A stretch of DNA of 64,000 bases from an uncultured Eubacteriales bacterium. Lineage in GTDB: Bacteria; Bacillota; Clostridia; Christensenellales; CAG-917. The position numbers and the translations under genes are program-made. The DNA lies in NCBI GenBank assembly GCA_900548005.1, contig URIZ01000004.1, positions 1 to 64,000 of the forward strand, read 5' to 3'. Below the pieces are notes generated by a model, which did no database searches, was not told where the DNA came from, and saw nothing but the letters and a program-made list of their open reading frames with translations. This document shows, piece by piece, positions 24,365 through 32,153 of the stretch; position 1 is the first letter of the stretch, and each line of letters starts with the position of its first letter.

Positions 24365-24599
24365 CCCCCCTACATCTTATCCTTCACTCTTATACTATCA
24401 TACGATCATCTTGTTTTCAAGGGCAAGTTTTTGCACACTATATGTTGTGGCAAATGCTTTGCCGTGACAAAAATCCGCATTGCAATAGAGCGCGTTAGAT
24501 TGCCGATTGCTTTTTCACATAGCCGTTTACATTGCCAAAAACACGCATTTTTAAGACACGAAAAGTGGAATTGACAAATTGTGCCAAAAATCAACAAAT
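24365..24599. other. Upstream spacer of nrdD
   Basis: The left part holds the duplicated leader block and probable promoter of the leftward hypothetical gene (TATGATAGTATAAG on the minus strand). No gene is visible; the right part leads into the NrdR boxes. Confidence 0.5.
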
Positions 24600-24647
24600 A
24601 CACAATATGTAGTGTTTCTCAAAAAAGTTTCACACTTTATTTTGCGG
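24600..24647 (+). promoter_or_regulatory. Tandem NrdR boxes upstream of nrdD
   Basis: ACACAATATGTAGTGT (24600-24615) fits the NrdR consensus almost perfectly. A weaker box ACACTTTATTTTGCGG (24632-24647) lies 32 bp on, about three helical turns, the spacing usual for NrdR box pairs. NrdR represses ribonucleotide reductase genes when dATP/ATP is plentiful. Confidence 0.8.
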
Positions 24648-24654
24648 TTTACCC

Positions 24655-24682
24655 TTGACATATCGCGCACGCTTGCTATAAT
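24655..24682 (+). promoter_or_regulatory. nrdD promoter
   Basis: TTGACA, 16-bp spacer, TATAAT, immediately downstream of the second NrdR box and 37 bp before the ATG. Confidence 0.85.
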
Positions 24683-24718
24683 AAAGGGGCACATTTTCAA
24701 AAGGAGATTTTCAATACT

Positions 24719-27136
24719 ATGTTGAACATCAAAAAAAGAGACGGAAACATCGTTCCGTTCAATCTCAACAAAATCAAGGTGGCAATCGAAAAAGCGTTTG
24801 GCGCAGTGGGCAAAAACTACAGCGACGACATCATCGATATGCTTGCTTTGCGCGTTACTGCGACTTTCAATGATAAGGTGAAAGACGACTGCGTGAGCGT
24901 TGAGGACATTCAAGACGCGGTGGAAGTGGTGCTCATCCAATCCGGCTACGTCGAAGTGGCAAAAGCATACATTCTCTACAGAAAGCAACACGAGAAACTT
25001 CGTGAGATGAACTCCACGATGCTCGACTACAAGAACACCGTCAACAACTATCTCAAAATCAACGACTGGCGCGTGAAGGAAAACTCCACCGTGACCTACT
25101 CCGTGGGCGGACTTATCCTGTCCAACTCCGGCGCGGTGACGGCAAACTATTGGCTGAGCGAGATATACGACGATGAGATTGCAAAGGCGCACCGCGAAGC
25201 GCAAATTCATATCCACGACCTTTCCATGCTCACCGGATATTGCGCGGGCTGGTCACTCAAACAGCTCATCAAGGAAGGCTTGGGCGGTATCCCCGGCAAG
25301 ATCACGTCTTCGCCTGCGGGACACCTTTCCACACTCTGCAACCAAATGGTCAACTTCCTTGGCATAATGCAAAACGAATGGGCAGGCGCACAAGCGTTCA
25401 GCTCTTTCGACACCTATCTTGCGCCGTTTGTCAAGGTGGACAACCTTTCCTACAAAGAAGTCAAACAATGCATCCAATCTTTCATCTACGGCGTCAACAC
25501 CCCGTCGCGCTGGGGCACGCAAGCACCTTTCACCAACATCACGCTTGACTGGGTTGTGCCAAACGACCTTGCAGAACTGCCCGCAATCGTCGGCGGCAAG
25601 GAAATGGACTTCAAGTATAAGGACTGCGAGAAGGAAATGGCAATGGTCAACAAGGCGTTTATCGAGATCATGATCGAAGGCGACGCCAACGGCCGCGGTT
25701 TCCAATACCCCATCCCCACCTACTCCATCACAAGAGATTTCGATTGGTCCAACACCGAGAACAACCGCTTGCTCTTCACAATGACCGCAAAATACGGCAC
25801 TCCGTACTTCTCCAACTATATCAACAGCGATATGGAGCCCAGCGACGTGCGCAGTATGTGCTGCCGCTTGCGTCTTGACCTTCGCGAACTCCGCAAAAAA
25901 TCGGGCGGTTTCTTCGGCAGCGGCGAATCCACGGGTTCTATCGGCGTCGTGACGATAAATATGCCAAGAATCGCTTACGTCTCCCAAACGGAAGAAGACT
26001 TCTTCAAAGAGCTTACTCGCCTTATGAACGTGTCTGCGCGCTCTCTCAAAATCAAGAGAAACGTCATCACAAAGTTGCTCAACGAAGGGCTCTACCCCTA
26101 CACCAAACGCTATCTCGGCACTTTTGGCAACCACTTCTCCACAATCGGTCTTGTGGGCATGAACGAGGCGTGCCTCAATGCAAAGTGGGTGGGCAAAGAT
26201 ATGACGCACAAGGAAGCGCAAGAATTCACCAAGAAAGTGCTCAACTTCATGCGTGAAAAACTCAGCGACTACCAAGAAGAATACGGCGATTTGTACAACC
26301 TTGAAGCAACTCCCGCAGAGTCCACTTCCTACCGTCTTGCAAAACACGACAGAGAAAAATATCCCGACATCATCTGCGCAAGCAATATGGACAACGTGCC
26401 CTACTACACCAACAGCTCGCACTTGCCCGTCGGATACACAAGCGACATCTTCTCCGCTCTCGACATCCAAGACGAATTGCAAACTCTCTACACCTCGGGC
26501 ACGGTCTTCCACGCTTTCCTCGGTCAAAAACTCGACAGCTGGCAAGCGGCGGCAAACCTTGTGAGAAAGATTGCCGAAAACTACAAACTGCCCTACTACA
26601 CGCTCTCCCCGACCTACTCCGTATGCCAAGAGCACGGATATTTGGACGGCGAGCAATACACCTGCCCCATCTGCGGCAAGAAGACGGAAGTGTACAGCCG
26701 TATCACCGGCTACTATCGCCCCGTGCAGAACTGGAACGACGGCAAACGCGCCGAGTTTAAGGAACGCAAAGTGTACGACATCGCAACTTCGCAATACCAC
26801 GGCAAACACGTGGAAGAATTCAAAGAGGGCGAAGAAAACACGCAATGCGCTCCCAAGGCGGAAGAAAAACACGAATGTGCTTGCAATGCTCAAAAAGGCG
26901 CGGACGAAGGGCTGTTGATCTTCACCACCAAGACTTGCCCCAACTGCAAAATGGCAAAAGCAATCCTTGACAAAGCAGGCATCGCATACACCGTCATCGA
27001 CGCGGAAGACAACAAGGATCAAACTCTTGCTTTCGGCGTGAAAAAAGCCCCCACTCTTCTCGTCCCCAACGGATCGGGATACGACGTGTACGACAACGCA
27101 AGCAAGATCAAAGGCTATATCGAGTCTAGAAAATAA
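24719..27136 (+). CDS. nrdD: Anaerobic (class III) ribonucleotide reductase NrdD with fused glutaredoxin-like domain
   Basis: 805 residues. An ATP-cone allosteric domain (about 1-95) precedes the glycyl-radical core. Near its end the zinc site is seen as Cys636, His639 and CPIC (649-652), followed by RITGYYRP with the radical Gly664. A cysteine-rich hinge (CAPK...CACNA) leads to an extra domain from about 732: LIFTTKTCPNCKMAKAILDK with active-site CPNC at 740-743 and cis-proline region KAPTLLV, a glutaredoxin/NrdH-like fold. Class III enzymes of the NrdD2/3 type use a thioredoxin or glutaredoxin reductant instead of formate; a fused one fits this. A reductase gene follows. No nrdG activase gene is adjacent. 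Confidence 0.95.
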   Translation: MLNIKKRDGNIVPFNLNKIKVAIEKAFGAVGKNYSDDIIDMLALRVTATFNDKVKDDCVSVEDIQDAVEVVLIQSGYVEVAKAYILYRKQHEKLREMNSTMLDYKNTVNNYLKINDWRVKENSTVTYSVGGLILSNSGAVTANYWLSEIYDDEIAKAHREAQIHIHDLSMLTGYCAGWSLKQLIKEGLGGIPGKITSSPAGHLSTLCNQMVNFLGIMQNEWAGAQAFSSFDTYLAPFVKVDNLSYKEVKQCIQSFIYGVNTPSRWGTQAPFTNITLDWVVPNDLAELPAIVGGKEMDFKYKDCEKEMAMVNKAFIEIMIEGDANGRGFQYPIPTYSITRDFDWSNTENNRLLFTMTAKYGTPYFSNYINSDMEPSDVRSMCCRLRLDLRELRKKSGGFFGSGESTGSIGVVTINMPRIAYVSQTEEDFFKELTRLMNVSARSLKIKRNVITKLLNEGLYPYTKRYLGTFGNHFSTIGLVGMNEACLNAKWVGKDMTHKEAQEFTKKVLNFMREKLSDYQEEYGDLYNLEATPAESTSYRLAKHDREKYPDIICASNMDNVPYYTNSSHLPVGYTSDIFSALDIQDELQTLYTSGTVFHAFLGQKLDSWQAAANLVRKIAENYKLPYYTLSPTYSVCQEHGYLDGEQYTCPICGKKTEVYSRITGYYRPVQNWNDGKRAEFKERKVYDIATSQYHGKHVEEFKEGEENTQCAPKAEEKHECACNAQKGADEGLLIFTTKTCPNCKMAKAILDKAGIAYTVIDAEDNKDQTLAFGVKKAPTLLVPNGSGYDVYDNASKIKGYIESRK

Positions 27137-27150
27137 TCTCAACTGAAACT

Positions 27151-27185
27151 GCGGTATGGCGTCACGCCATACCGCTTTCTTTTTG
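27151..27185 (+). terminator. Hairpin terminator or attenuator between nrdD and the reductase
   Basis: Near-perfect stem GCGGTATGGCG/CGCCATACCGC then TTTCTTTTT. It stands 17 bp before the next start, so it probably lowers rather than abolishes read-through into the reductase. Confidence 0.7.
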
Positions 27186-27201
27186 AAAGGAGCGAAAAAC
27201 C

Positions 27202-28116
27202 ATGGACAAATTCGATATCATCGTGATAGGCGCAGGCCCTGCCGGCATGACCGCCGCTCTCAACTGTTTGAGAGCGGGCAAGACCGTTCTCGTGCTTGAA
27301 AGCGACAGTTTCGGCGGACAAATCGCATACTCTCCGAGAGTGGAAAACTTCCCGTCCTACCAAAAAATCGCGGGTGCGGAACTTATGGACAAACTCTATG
27401 AGCAGATCTCGGAATGGGGCGCGCAAATCGAGCTTGAAAAAGCAGAAAAGATAGTTAAAACAGACAAAACGTTCACATTAACCACCGATTACAACACTTT
27501 TGAGTGCAAATCAATCATCCTTGCAACGGGTGTAAAACCAAGAAAAATCGGCGTTGAGAGAGAAGACGAATTGGTGGGCAGTGGCGTGAGCTATTGCGCG
27601 CTTTGCGACGGCGCGTTCTACACGGGCGAAGACGTCGTTGTCATAGGCGACGCAAACACCGCACTGCAATATTCTCTCGTACTGAGCGGCTATTGCAAGA
27701 GCGTGCATATCTGCACTTTATTTGACAAATTCTTCGGCGACAAGGCACTTCTCGATCTCGTGCTTGCTCGCCCAAACGTCAAGTATACGCACAACTTGTC
27801 GCTCAAAGAGTTTATAGGGGGCGATGAGCTTGAAGCTCTCCGCTTTGAAAACACAAAAACGCACGAGCAAGTGATTGTCGATGCAAAATGCGCCTTTATC
27901 TGCATAGGGCAAGTGCCCAACAACAAAGCGTTTGAAGATGTCGTGCAACTTGACAAGGCAGGATATATCGTTGCGGACGAAAACTGCACCACTTCTTGTG
28001 ACGGAGTTTTTGTTGCAGGCGACTGCCGCACAAAGAAAATCCGCCAGCTTGTCACCGCCGCATCGGACGGCTCGATTGCCGCATTCAACGCATGCAACTA
28101 CGTTGACTCACTGTGA
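27202..28116 (+). CDS. Thioredoxin-reductase-like flavoprotein with altered NAD(P)H site
   Basis: 304 residues. The FAD site GAGPAG (10-15) and redox-active CALC (132-135) are intact, and GDCRTKKIRQLVTAASDGS closes the FAD domain. The NAD(P)H domain is not canonical: GGGxSA is replaced by GDANTA (149-154), and the NADPH phosphate motif HRRxxxR is replaced by HICTLFDKFFGD. The second reductase in this window keeps both motifs. Ferredoxin-dependent flavin thioredoxin reductases of clostridia show such loss, so electrons may come from ferredoxin. It directly follows NrdD and probably reduces NrdD's fused CPNC domain. Confidence 0.88.
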   Translation: MDKFDIIVIGAGPAGMTAALNCLRAGKTVLVLESDSFGGQIAYSPRVENFPSYQKIAGAELMDKLYEQISEWGAQIELEKAEKIVKTDKTFTLTTDYNTFECKSIILATGVKPRKIGVEREDELVGSGVSYCALCDGAFYTGEDVVVIGDANTALQYSLVLSGYCKSVHICTLFDKFFGDKALLDLVLARPNVKYTHNLSLKEFIGGDELEALRFENTKTHEQVIVDAKCAFICIGQVPNNKAFEDVVQLDKAGYIVADENCTTSCDGVFVAGDCRTKKIRQLVTAASDGSIAAFNACNYVDSL

Positions 28117-28145
28117 TTGTTCCTATTCGATTTTAGATTTCAAGC

Positions 28146-28176
28146 AAAAAGACACCGCGTGTGCGGTGTCTTTTTT
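28146..28176 (+). terminator. Terminator after the reductase gene
   Basis: AAAAAGACACCGC/GCGGTGTCTTTTT with a GTGT loop and T6 end. Confidence 0.9.
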
Positions 28177-28177
28177 G

Positions 28178-28207
28178 AAAAACAACCCGATTTTTTCGGG
28201 TTGTTTT
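28178..28207 (-). terminator. Terminator of the purB-purA-HAD operon
   Basis: AACAACCCGA/TCGGGTTGTT stem flanked by A and T runs; it lies 7 bp after the leftward HAD gene. Confidence 0.85.
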
Positions 28208-28213
28208 ATAAAA

Positions 28214-28882
28214 TCACAAAATGGACATTATATCCGCAAGTTTTTCGACAATTCGGTCGCACTCCACTCCGTCCGTGCTTTCGCCGCGGTGGTTGTACCA
28301 TATCGTCTTCAAACCGTACTCTCTTGCGCCCTTGATGTCGGCGGACAAAGAATCGCCGATCATCACCACGTCTTGCGGTTTTTCTTGGGGCAAAGACTTG
28401 AAACACGCGTCGAAAAACTCTTTTTGCGGCTTTGGAAAACCTATATCTTCCGACACGAAATAGCCGTCAAGATACTTGTCTAGCCCCGCCTTTTTCATGC
28501 GGTTGGTTTGCTGGTGCATAGACGCATTGGACGCGGCGTAGACGGTGTACTTCGAGTGGAGATATTCCATCACTTCCCTTGCGCCGTCCACAAGAATTGC
28601 CGACTCGTGAAAGTTTTCTCTGAACGCACTCTCAAACGCTATGCCGTCCGCCTTGATGCCCAACTTGTCGAACACGATCTGAAATCTCGTGTCAAACAAC
28701 TTCTCTTTGGTCACTTCCTTTCTTTCGAGCTTGTGCCAAAGGTCGAGATTGATGGGGTGAAAAGTGTCCACGAGCGTTGTCGTGTACGGCACGCCGAATT
28801 TGTCGCACGCGCTTTTTATTGCGGCATTTGAACACTTGGTGAAATCAAGCAGTGTGTCGTCGATATCTACAAAAACAACCAT
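28214..28882 (-). CDS. HAD-superfamily hydrolase, YjjG-type nucleotidase
   Basis: 222 residues with all HAD motifs: FVDIDDTLLDF (motif I with two catalytic Asp), AASNAS (motif II), a lysine at FPKPQKEFF (motif III) and MIGDSLSADIKGA (motif IV). Overall arrangement and length suit the YjjG family, which removes phosphate from non-canonical pyrimidine nucleotides such as dUMP analogues. It lies 7 bp after purA, in an operon with purB and purA, so a nucleotide substrate is plausible; exact specificity cannot be read from sequence. Confidence 0.85.
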   Translation of the reverse strand: MVVFVDIDDTLLDFTKCSNAAIKSACDKFGVPYTTTLVDTFHPINLDLWHKLERKEVTKEKLFDTRFQIVFDKLGIKADGIAFESAFRENFHESAILVDGAREVMEYLHSKYTVYAASNASMHQQTNRMKKAGLDKYLDGYFVSEDIGFPKPQKEFFDACFKSLPQEKPQDVVMIGDSLSADIKGAREYGLKTIWYNHRGESTDGVECDRIVEKLADIMSIL

Positions 28883-28889
28883 GTTGACC

Positions 28890-30161
28890 TTATCTGACTA
28901 TGATCGCGTCACGCTCAGCGCCGACGGAGATGTATTTGATCTTGCAATCGATTGCCTTTTCGATGTACTCGATATACTTTTGCGCATTTTCGGGCAACTC
29001 TTCAAACGTTCTGCAATTTGCGGTGGATTGTTTCCAGCCGTCAAGGTATACGACGTTCGGTTTTGCGATGTTCAAAGCCTCGCCGCTCGGGAACTCGTCC
29101 ACTCTAACGCCGTTCACGTCATAGCTCACGCACACGGGGATTCTGTCCATGGTGTCGAGAATGTCGAGCTTTGTAAGAGCGATCTCGTCTGCGCCTTGCA
29201 CCATGCAACCGTACTTGGACGCAACAACGTCAAAGCCGCCGACTCTTCTCGGTCTGCCGGTTGCCGCGCCGTATTCGCCGCCGGCTTTTCTCAATTTTTC
29301 TGCCTCTTCGCCGAACATCTCTGCCGTGAACGGACCTTCGCCCACGCAAGTGGAATACGCTTTCATGACGCCGATCGAATTTTCAACCTTGCGGTTGGGA
29401 ATGCCTGCTCCCACAGGACCGTATGCCGTGATGGTGTTGGAGCTTGTGGTGTAGGGATAGATGCCGAAATCGATATCTCTGAGTGCGCCGAGCTGAGCTT
29501 CGAGCATGACGTTTTTGCCTTCTTTGAGAGCCTTGTCGAGATAGTAGCCCGTGTCGCAAATGTAGTCTTTGAGCGGAGTGCCGTAGGTGTCAAACCATTC
29601 AAGCAAGCCGTCCACCGTGTATGCGTCAGCGCCGTACGCGTCCTTGATCATAAGGTTTTTCCAATCGACGATTGTTTCAAGGCGAGAGCGGAGATATTCG
29701 GGATGAAGAATATCGCCCATGCGGATTGCCTTTTTCATGTACTTGTCGGCGTACACGGGAGAGATTCCGCGGCGAGTCGAGCCGAACTTTTTGTCGCCGA
29801 GTCTGTCTTCTTCAAGGCAGTCTTGCGCCACGTCGTAGGGGCAGCAGACCACCGCTTTGTCGCTGATTTTGAGATTTGCGGGAGTGATTGAAATGCCGCC
29901 TTCTCTGAGCCTTGCGATTTCCTTGCAAAGATGCTCGATGTCAACAACCATACCGTTGCCCATGACGTTGACTTTGTCTTCTCTCAAAATGCCTGACGGC
30001 AAAAGATTGAGCACAAATTTGCCCTTGTCGTTTATGACGGTGTGTCCTGCGTTGTTTCCGCCTTGATAGCGGACGACCACGTCTTGAGATTCGGAGAGCA
30101 AGTCCACCATACGTCCCTTGCCTTCGTCGCCCCAGTTGATACCAACGATTGATGTAAGCAT
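28890..30161 (-). CDS. purA: Adenylosuccinate synthetase PurA
   Basis: 423 residues. It catalyses GTP-dependent joining of IMP and aspartate, the first step from IMP to AMP. The phosphate loop is GINWGDEGKGR (bacterial enzymes more often have QWGDEGKGK), followed by GGNNAGHTV with the catalytic His; GSTRRGI binds IMP, and TGRPRRVGGFD closes the nucleotide site. An AGGAG-like GGAGATA site precedes the ATG. Its partner purB lies upstream on the same strand, giving the complete IMP-to-AMP branch. Confidence 0.97.
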   Translation of the reverse strand: MLTSIVGINWGDEGKGRMVDLLSESQDVVVRYQGGNNAGHTVINDKGKFVLNLLPSGILREDKVNVMGNGMVVDIEHLCKEIARLREGGISITPANLKISDKAVVCCPYDVAQDCLEEDRLGDKKFGSTRRGISPVYADKYMKKAIRMGDILHPEYLRSRLETIVDWKNLMIKDAYGADAYTVDGLLEWFDTYGTPLKDYICDTGYYLDKALKEGKNVMLEAQLGALRDIDFGIYPYTTSSNTITAYGPVGAGIPNRKVENSIGVMKAYSTCVGEGPFTAEMFGEEAEKLRKAGGEYGAATGRPRRVGGFDVVASKYGCMVQGADEIALTKLDILDTMDRIPVCVSYDVNGVRVDEFPSGEALNIAKPNVVYLDGWKQSTANCRTFEELPENAQKYIEYIEKAIDCKIKYISVGAERDAIIVR

Positions 30162-30332
30162 TGTTATATCTCCAATATTTGATTGTGTATTTTTCGGCGA
30201 TGTCGCCGTTTTGTCTGTACGTTTTTTAGGCTTTTGTATCCATTGCGCCCATATATGTTTTTCGCCCTGCTCCGAACATGCGGCTCAAAGCACTTTTTGC
30301 AAACCGCTACAAGCTGCTATTCGATTTTCTCG

Positions 30333-31763
30333 TCACACCGTCACCGCGCCCGTTTCGACAACGCTGTCTGCATTCTTTTCAAGCAAGGGATCGACAACTT
30401 CCGATACGTATTCTTCCACCTGTTTTTCCGCTCTTCCCGTAAACGACTTCACGTCCAAAATCTCGTCGATTTCTTCTTTTGTGAGCTTGAAAATCGGATC
30501 GTTTTGTATGCGTTGCAACAAGTCGTTGTCCGCGCCGTCAAGTTTCACCGCCTTTGCCGCGTCCACGGAGTGACGGCGGATCGCCTCGTGCAAAACCTGT
30601 CTGTCGCCGCCCTTGTGCGTGACGCAATACATAAGGATGTTTTCGGTCGCCATAAAGGGTATTTCGTTGTCGAGATTTTTTGCAATTATGCGCGGATAAA
30701 GGGTTAAACCGCTTATTATGTTGTCATAAAGTGCCAATATTGCGTCAACCGCCAAGAATGCCTCGGGGATTGCGATGCGTCTGTTGGCACTGTCGTCAAG
30801 CGTCCTTTCAAACCATTGCGCCGATGCGGTGATTGCGGGATTAAGGCTGTCGCAAAGCACGTATCTTGCAAGCGAAGCCATGCGCTCGCTTCTCATCGGG
30901 TTGCGTTTGTACGCCATTGCGGACGATCCGATTTGCCCCGACTCGAAGGGCTCTTCCACTTCTTTGAGATGTGACAAAAGCCTTATGTCGTTTGAAAATT
31001 TGGTTGCGCTTTGCGCGATGCCGCACAGCACGCTCATCACGTTGTAGTCCACCTTTCTCGAATAGGTCTGACCGCTCACCGCGTACGTGCCGACAAAGCC
31101 CGTTTGCTCTGCGATCGACTTGTCAAGAGCCTTGACCTTTTCGTCATCGCCGCCGAAAAGCTCCATAAAACTTGCCGCCGTGCCCGTTGTGCCTTTGCAG
31201 CCGAGAAGGCGAAGTCTTGACAGCTGAAAATCGAGATTGTCAAGGTCACTCACAAGGTCTTGCAACCAAAGCGTTGCACGCTTGCCCACCGTTGTGGGTT
31301 GCGCCGCTTGAAAGTGAGTGTACGCCAGTGTGGCAAGCCCTTTGTACGCCACGGCAAAATTTCTGACCGCCTTGATGCAGGCAAGCAGCTCGCCGCGGAT
31401 GAGCAACAGCGCGTCACGCATCTGAATTATGTCGGTGTTGTCGCCAACAAAACAGCTTGTCGCGCCGAGATGTATGACTGGTTTTGCCTTGGGGCATTGA
31501 TAGCCGAAAGTGAGAACGTGAGCCATGACGTCGTGGCGCACTTCTTTCTCGCGCGCGGCGGCGTAATCATAGTCTATATCGTCCACTTTGGATTGCATTT
31601 GAGCAATCTGCTCGTCCGTGATGTCGATGCCCAGCGACTTCTCCGCCTTGGCAAGCGCAACCCACAGTCTGCGCCAAGTGCCAAACTTGAAGTCGGGCGA
31701 GAAGATGTATTGCATTTTTTTGCTTGCGTACCTTTGGCAAAGCGGTGACACGTATGCGTCCAT
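30333..31763 (-). CDS. purB: Adenylosuccinate lyase PurB
   Basis: The start at 31763 (MDAYVSPLCQRYASKKMQYI) has a GGGG site upstream; a frame 18 bases longer begins within the leader. The 476-residue protein belongs to the fumarase/aspartase superfamily and cleaves adenylosuccinate and SAICAR. Signature GSSAMAYKRNPMRSERM carries the catalytic flexible loop, and HLGATSCFVGDNTD forms the substrate site with His. Length matches the longer PurB subgroup of Firmicutes and animals rather than the 430-residue B. subtilis type. The leader contains a terminator-like hairpin. Confidence 0.96.
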   Translation of the reverse strand: MDAYVSPLCQRYASKKMQYIFSPDFKFGTWRRLWVALAKAEKSLGIDITDEQIAQMQSKVDDIDYDYAAAREKEVRHDVMAHVLTFGYQCPKAKPVIHLGATSCFVGDNTDIIQMRDALLLIRGELLACIKAVRNFAVAYKGLATLAYTHFQAAQPTTVGKRATLWLQDLVSDLDNLDFQLSRLRLLGCKGTTGTAASFMELFGGDDEKVKALDKSIAEQTGFVGTYAVSGQTYSRKVDYNVMSVLCGIAQSATKFSNDIRLLSHLKEVEEPFESGQIGSSAMAYKRNPMRSERMASLARYVLCDSLNPAITASAQWFERTLDDSANRRIAIPEAFLAVDAILALYDNIISGLTLYPRIIAKNLDNEIPFMATENILMYCVTHKGGDRQVLHEAIRRHSVDAAKAVKLDGADNDLLQRIQNDPIFKLTKEEIDEILDVKSFTGRAEKQVEEYVSEVVDPLLEKNADSVVETGAVTV

Positions 31764-31772
31764 AAAAACCCC

Positions 31773-31834
31773 ACAAAACAAAAAGTGTTCAAATTCATTT
31801 TAACCGATATGGTTAAAAAAAAATCGTGAACACT
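31773..31834 (-). promoter_or_regulatory. Candidate transcription attenuator in the purB leader
   Basis: On the minus-strand RNA two nested stems, AGTGTTCA/TGAACACT outside and TTTTAACC/GGTTAAAA inside, are followed by TTTTTGTTTTG, just before the purB ribosome binding site and downstream of its promoter. A terminator in front of the gene it precedes suggests regulated read-through. No riboswitch aptamer is recognised in the short leader. Confidence 0.55.
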
Positions 31835-31860
31835 CCTGTCGTCTGTCTTATTCTATAACT

Positions 31861-31889
31861 AATATAACATCATAATCTCTATATGTCAA
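31861..31889 (-). promoter_or_regulatory. purB promoter
   Basis: TTGACA, 17-bp spacer, TATATT on the minus strand, giving a leader of about 90 nt. Confidence 0.8.
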
Positions 31890-32000
31890 TAAAAACAAGG
31901 GTGTCAAAAACGAAGAAAATCAAACGAAATCACACTTTCGCACCACAAATCGCACAAAGTATAAAAAACGCACATACCTTATAATATCCCGATGTGGCTT

Positions 32001-32051
32001 ATATTTATACAATCTCATTGCATAAAAGCTGCAAATCGATTGTATAAATAT
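32001..32051. promoter_or_regulatory. Long inverted repeat upstream of glnN
   Basis: Perfect 14-bp arms ATATTTATACAATC and GATTGTATAAATAT separated by 23 bp, about 40 bp before the -35 box. It may be an activator/repressor site; it does not fit the GlnR consensus exactly. Confidence 0.5.
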
Positions 32052-32089
32052 CCATTTTGTTTATAGAAAATTTTTTTGTTGAAAATCTT

Positions 32090-32117
32090 TTGACATACTC
32101 GGCAATAGGTATATAAT
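32090..32117 (+). promoter_or_regulatory. glnN promoter
   Basis: TTGACA, 16-bp spacer, TATAAT, 36 bp before the ATG. Confidence 0.85.
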
Positions 32118-32153
32118 CGAAAATGTAATTTTCATAAAAGGAGAGCAACCGTT

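Noticed and set aside
25253..27142. 629-codon open frame on the minus strand
   Set aside because: It lies exactly opposite nrdD, whose motifs are complete; the antisense product has no recognisable domain and reflects codon bias.
31764..32153. Purine riboswitch between purB and glnN
   Set aside because: No purine or PRPP/ppGpp aptamer core was recognised; only the terminator-like hairpin is supported.
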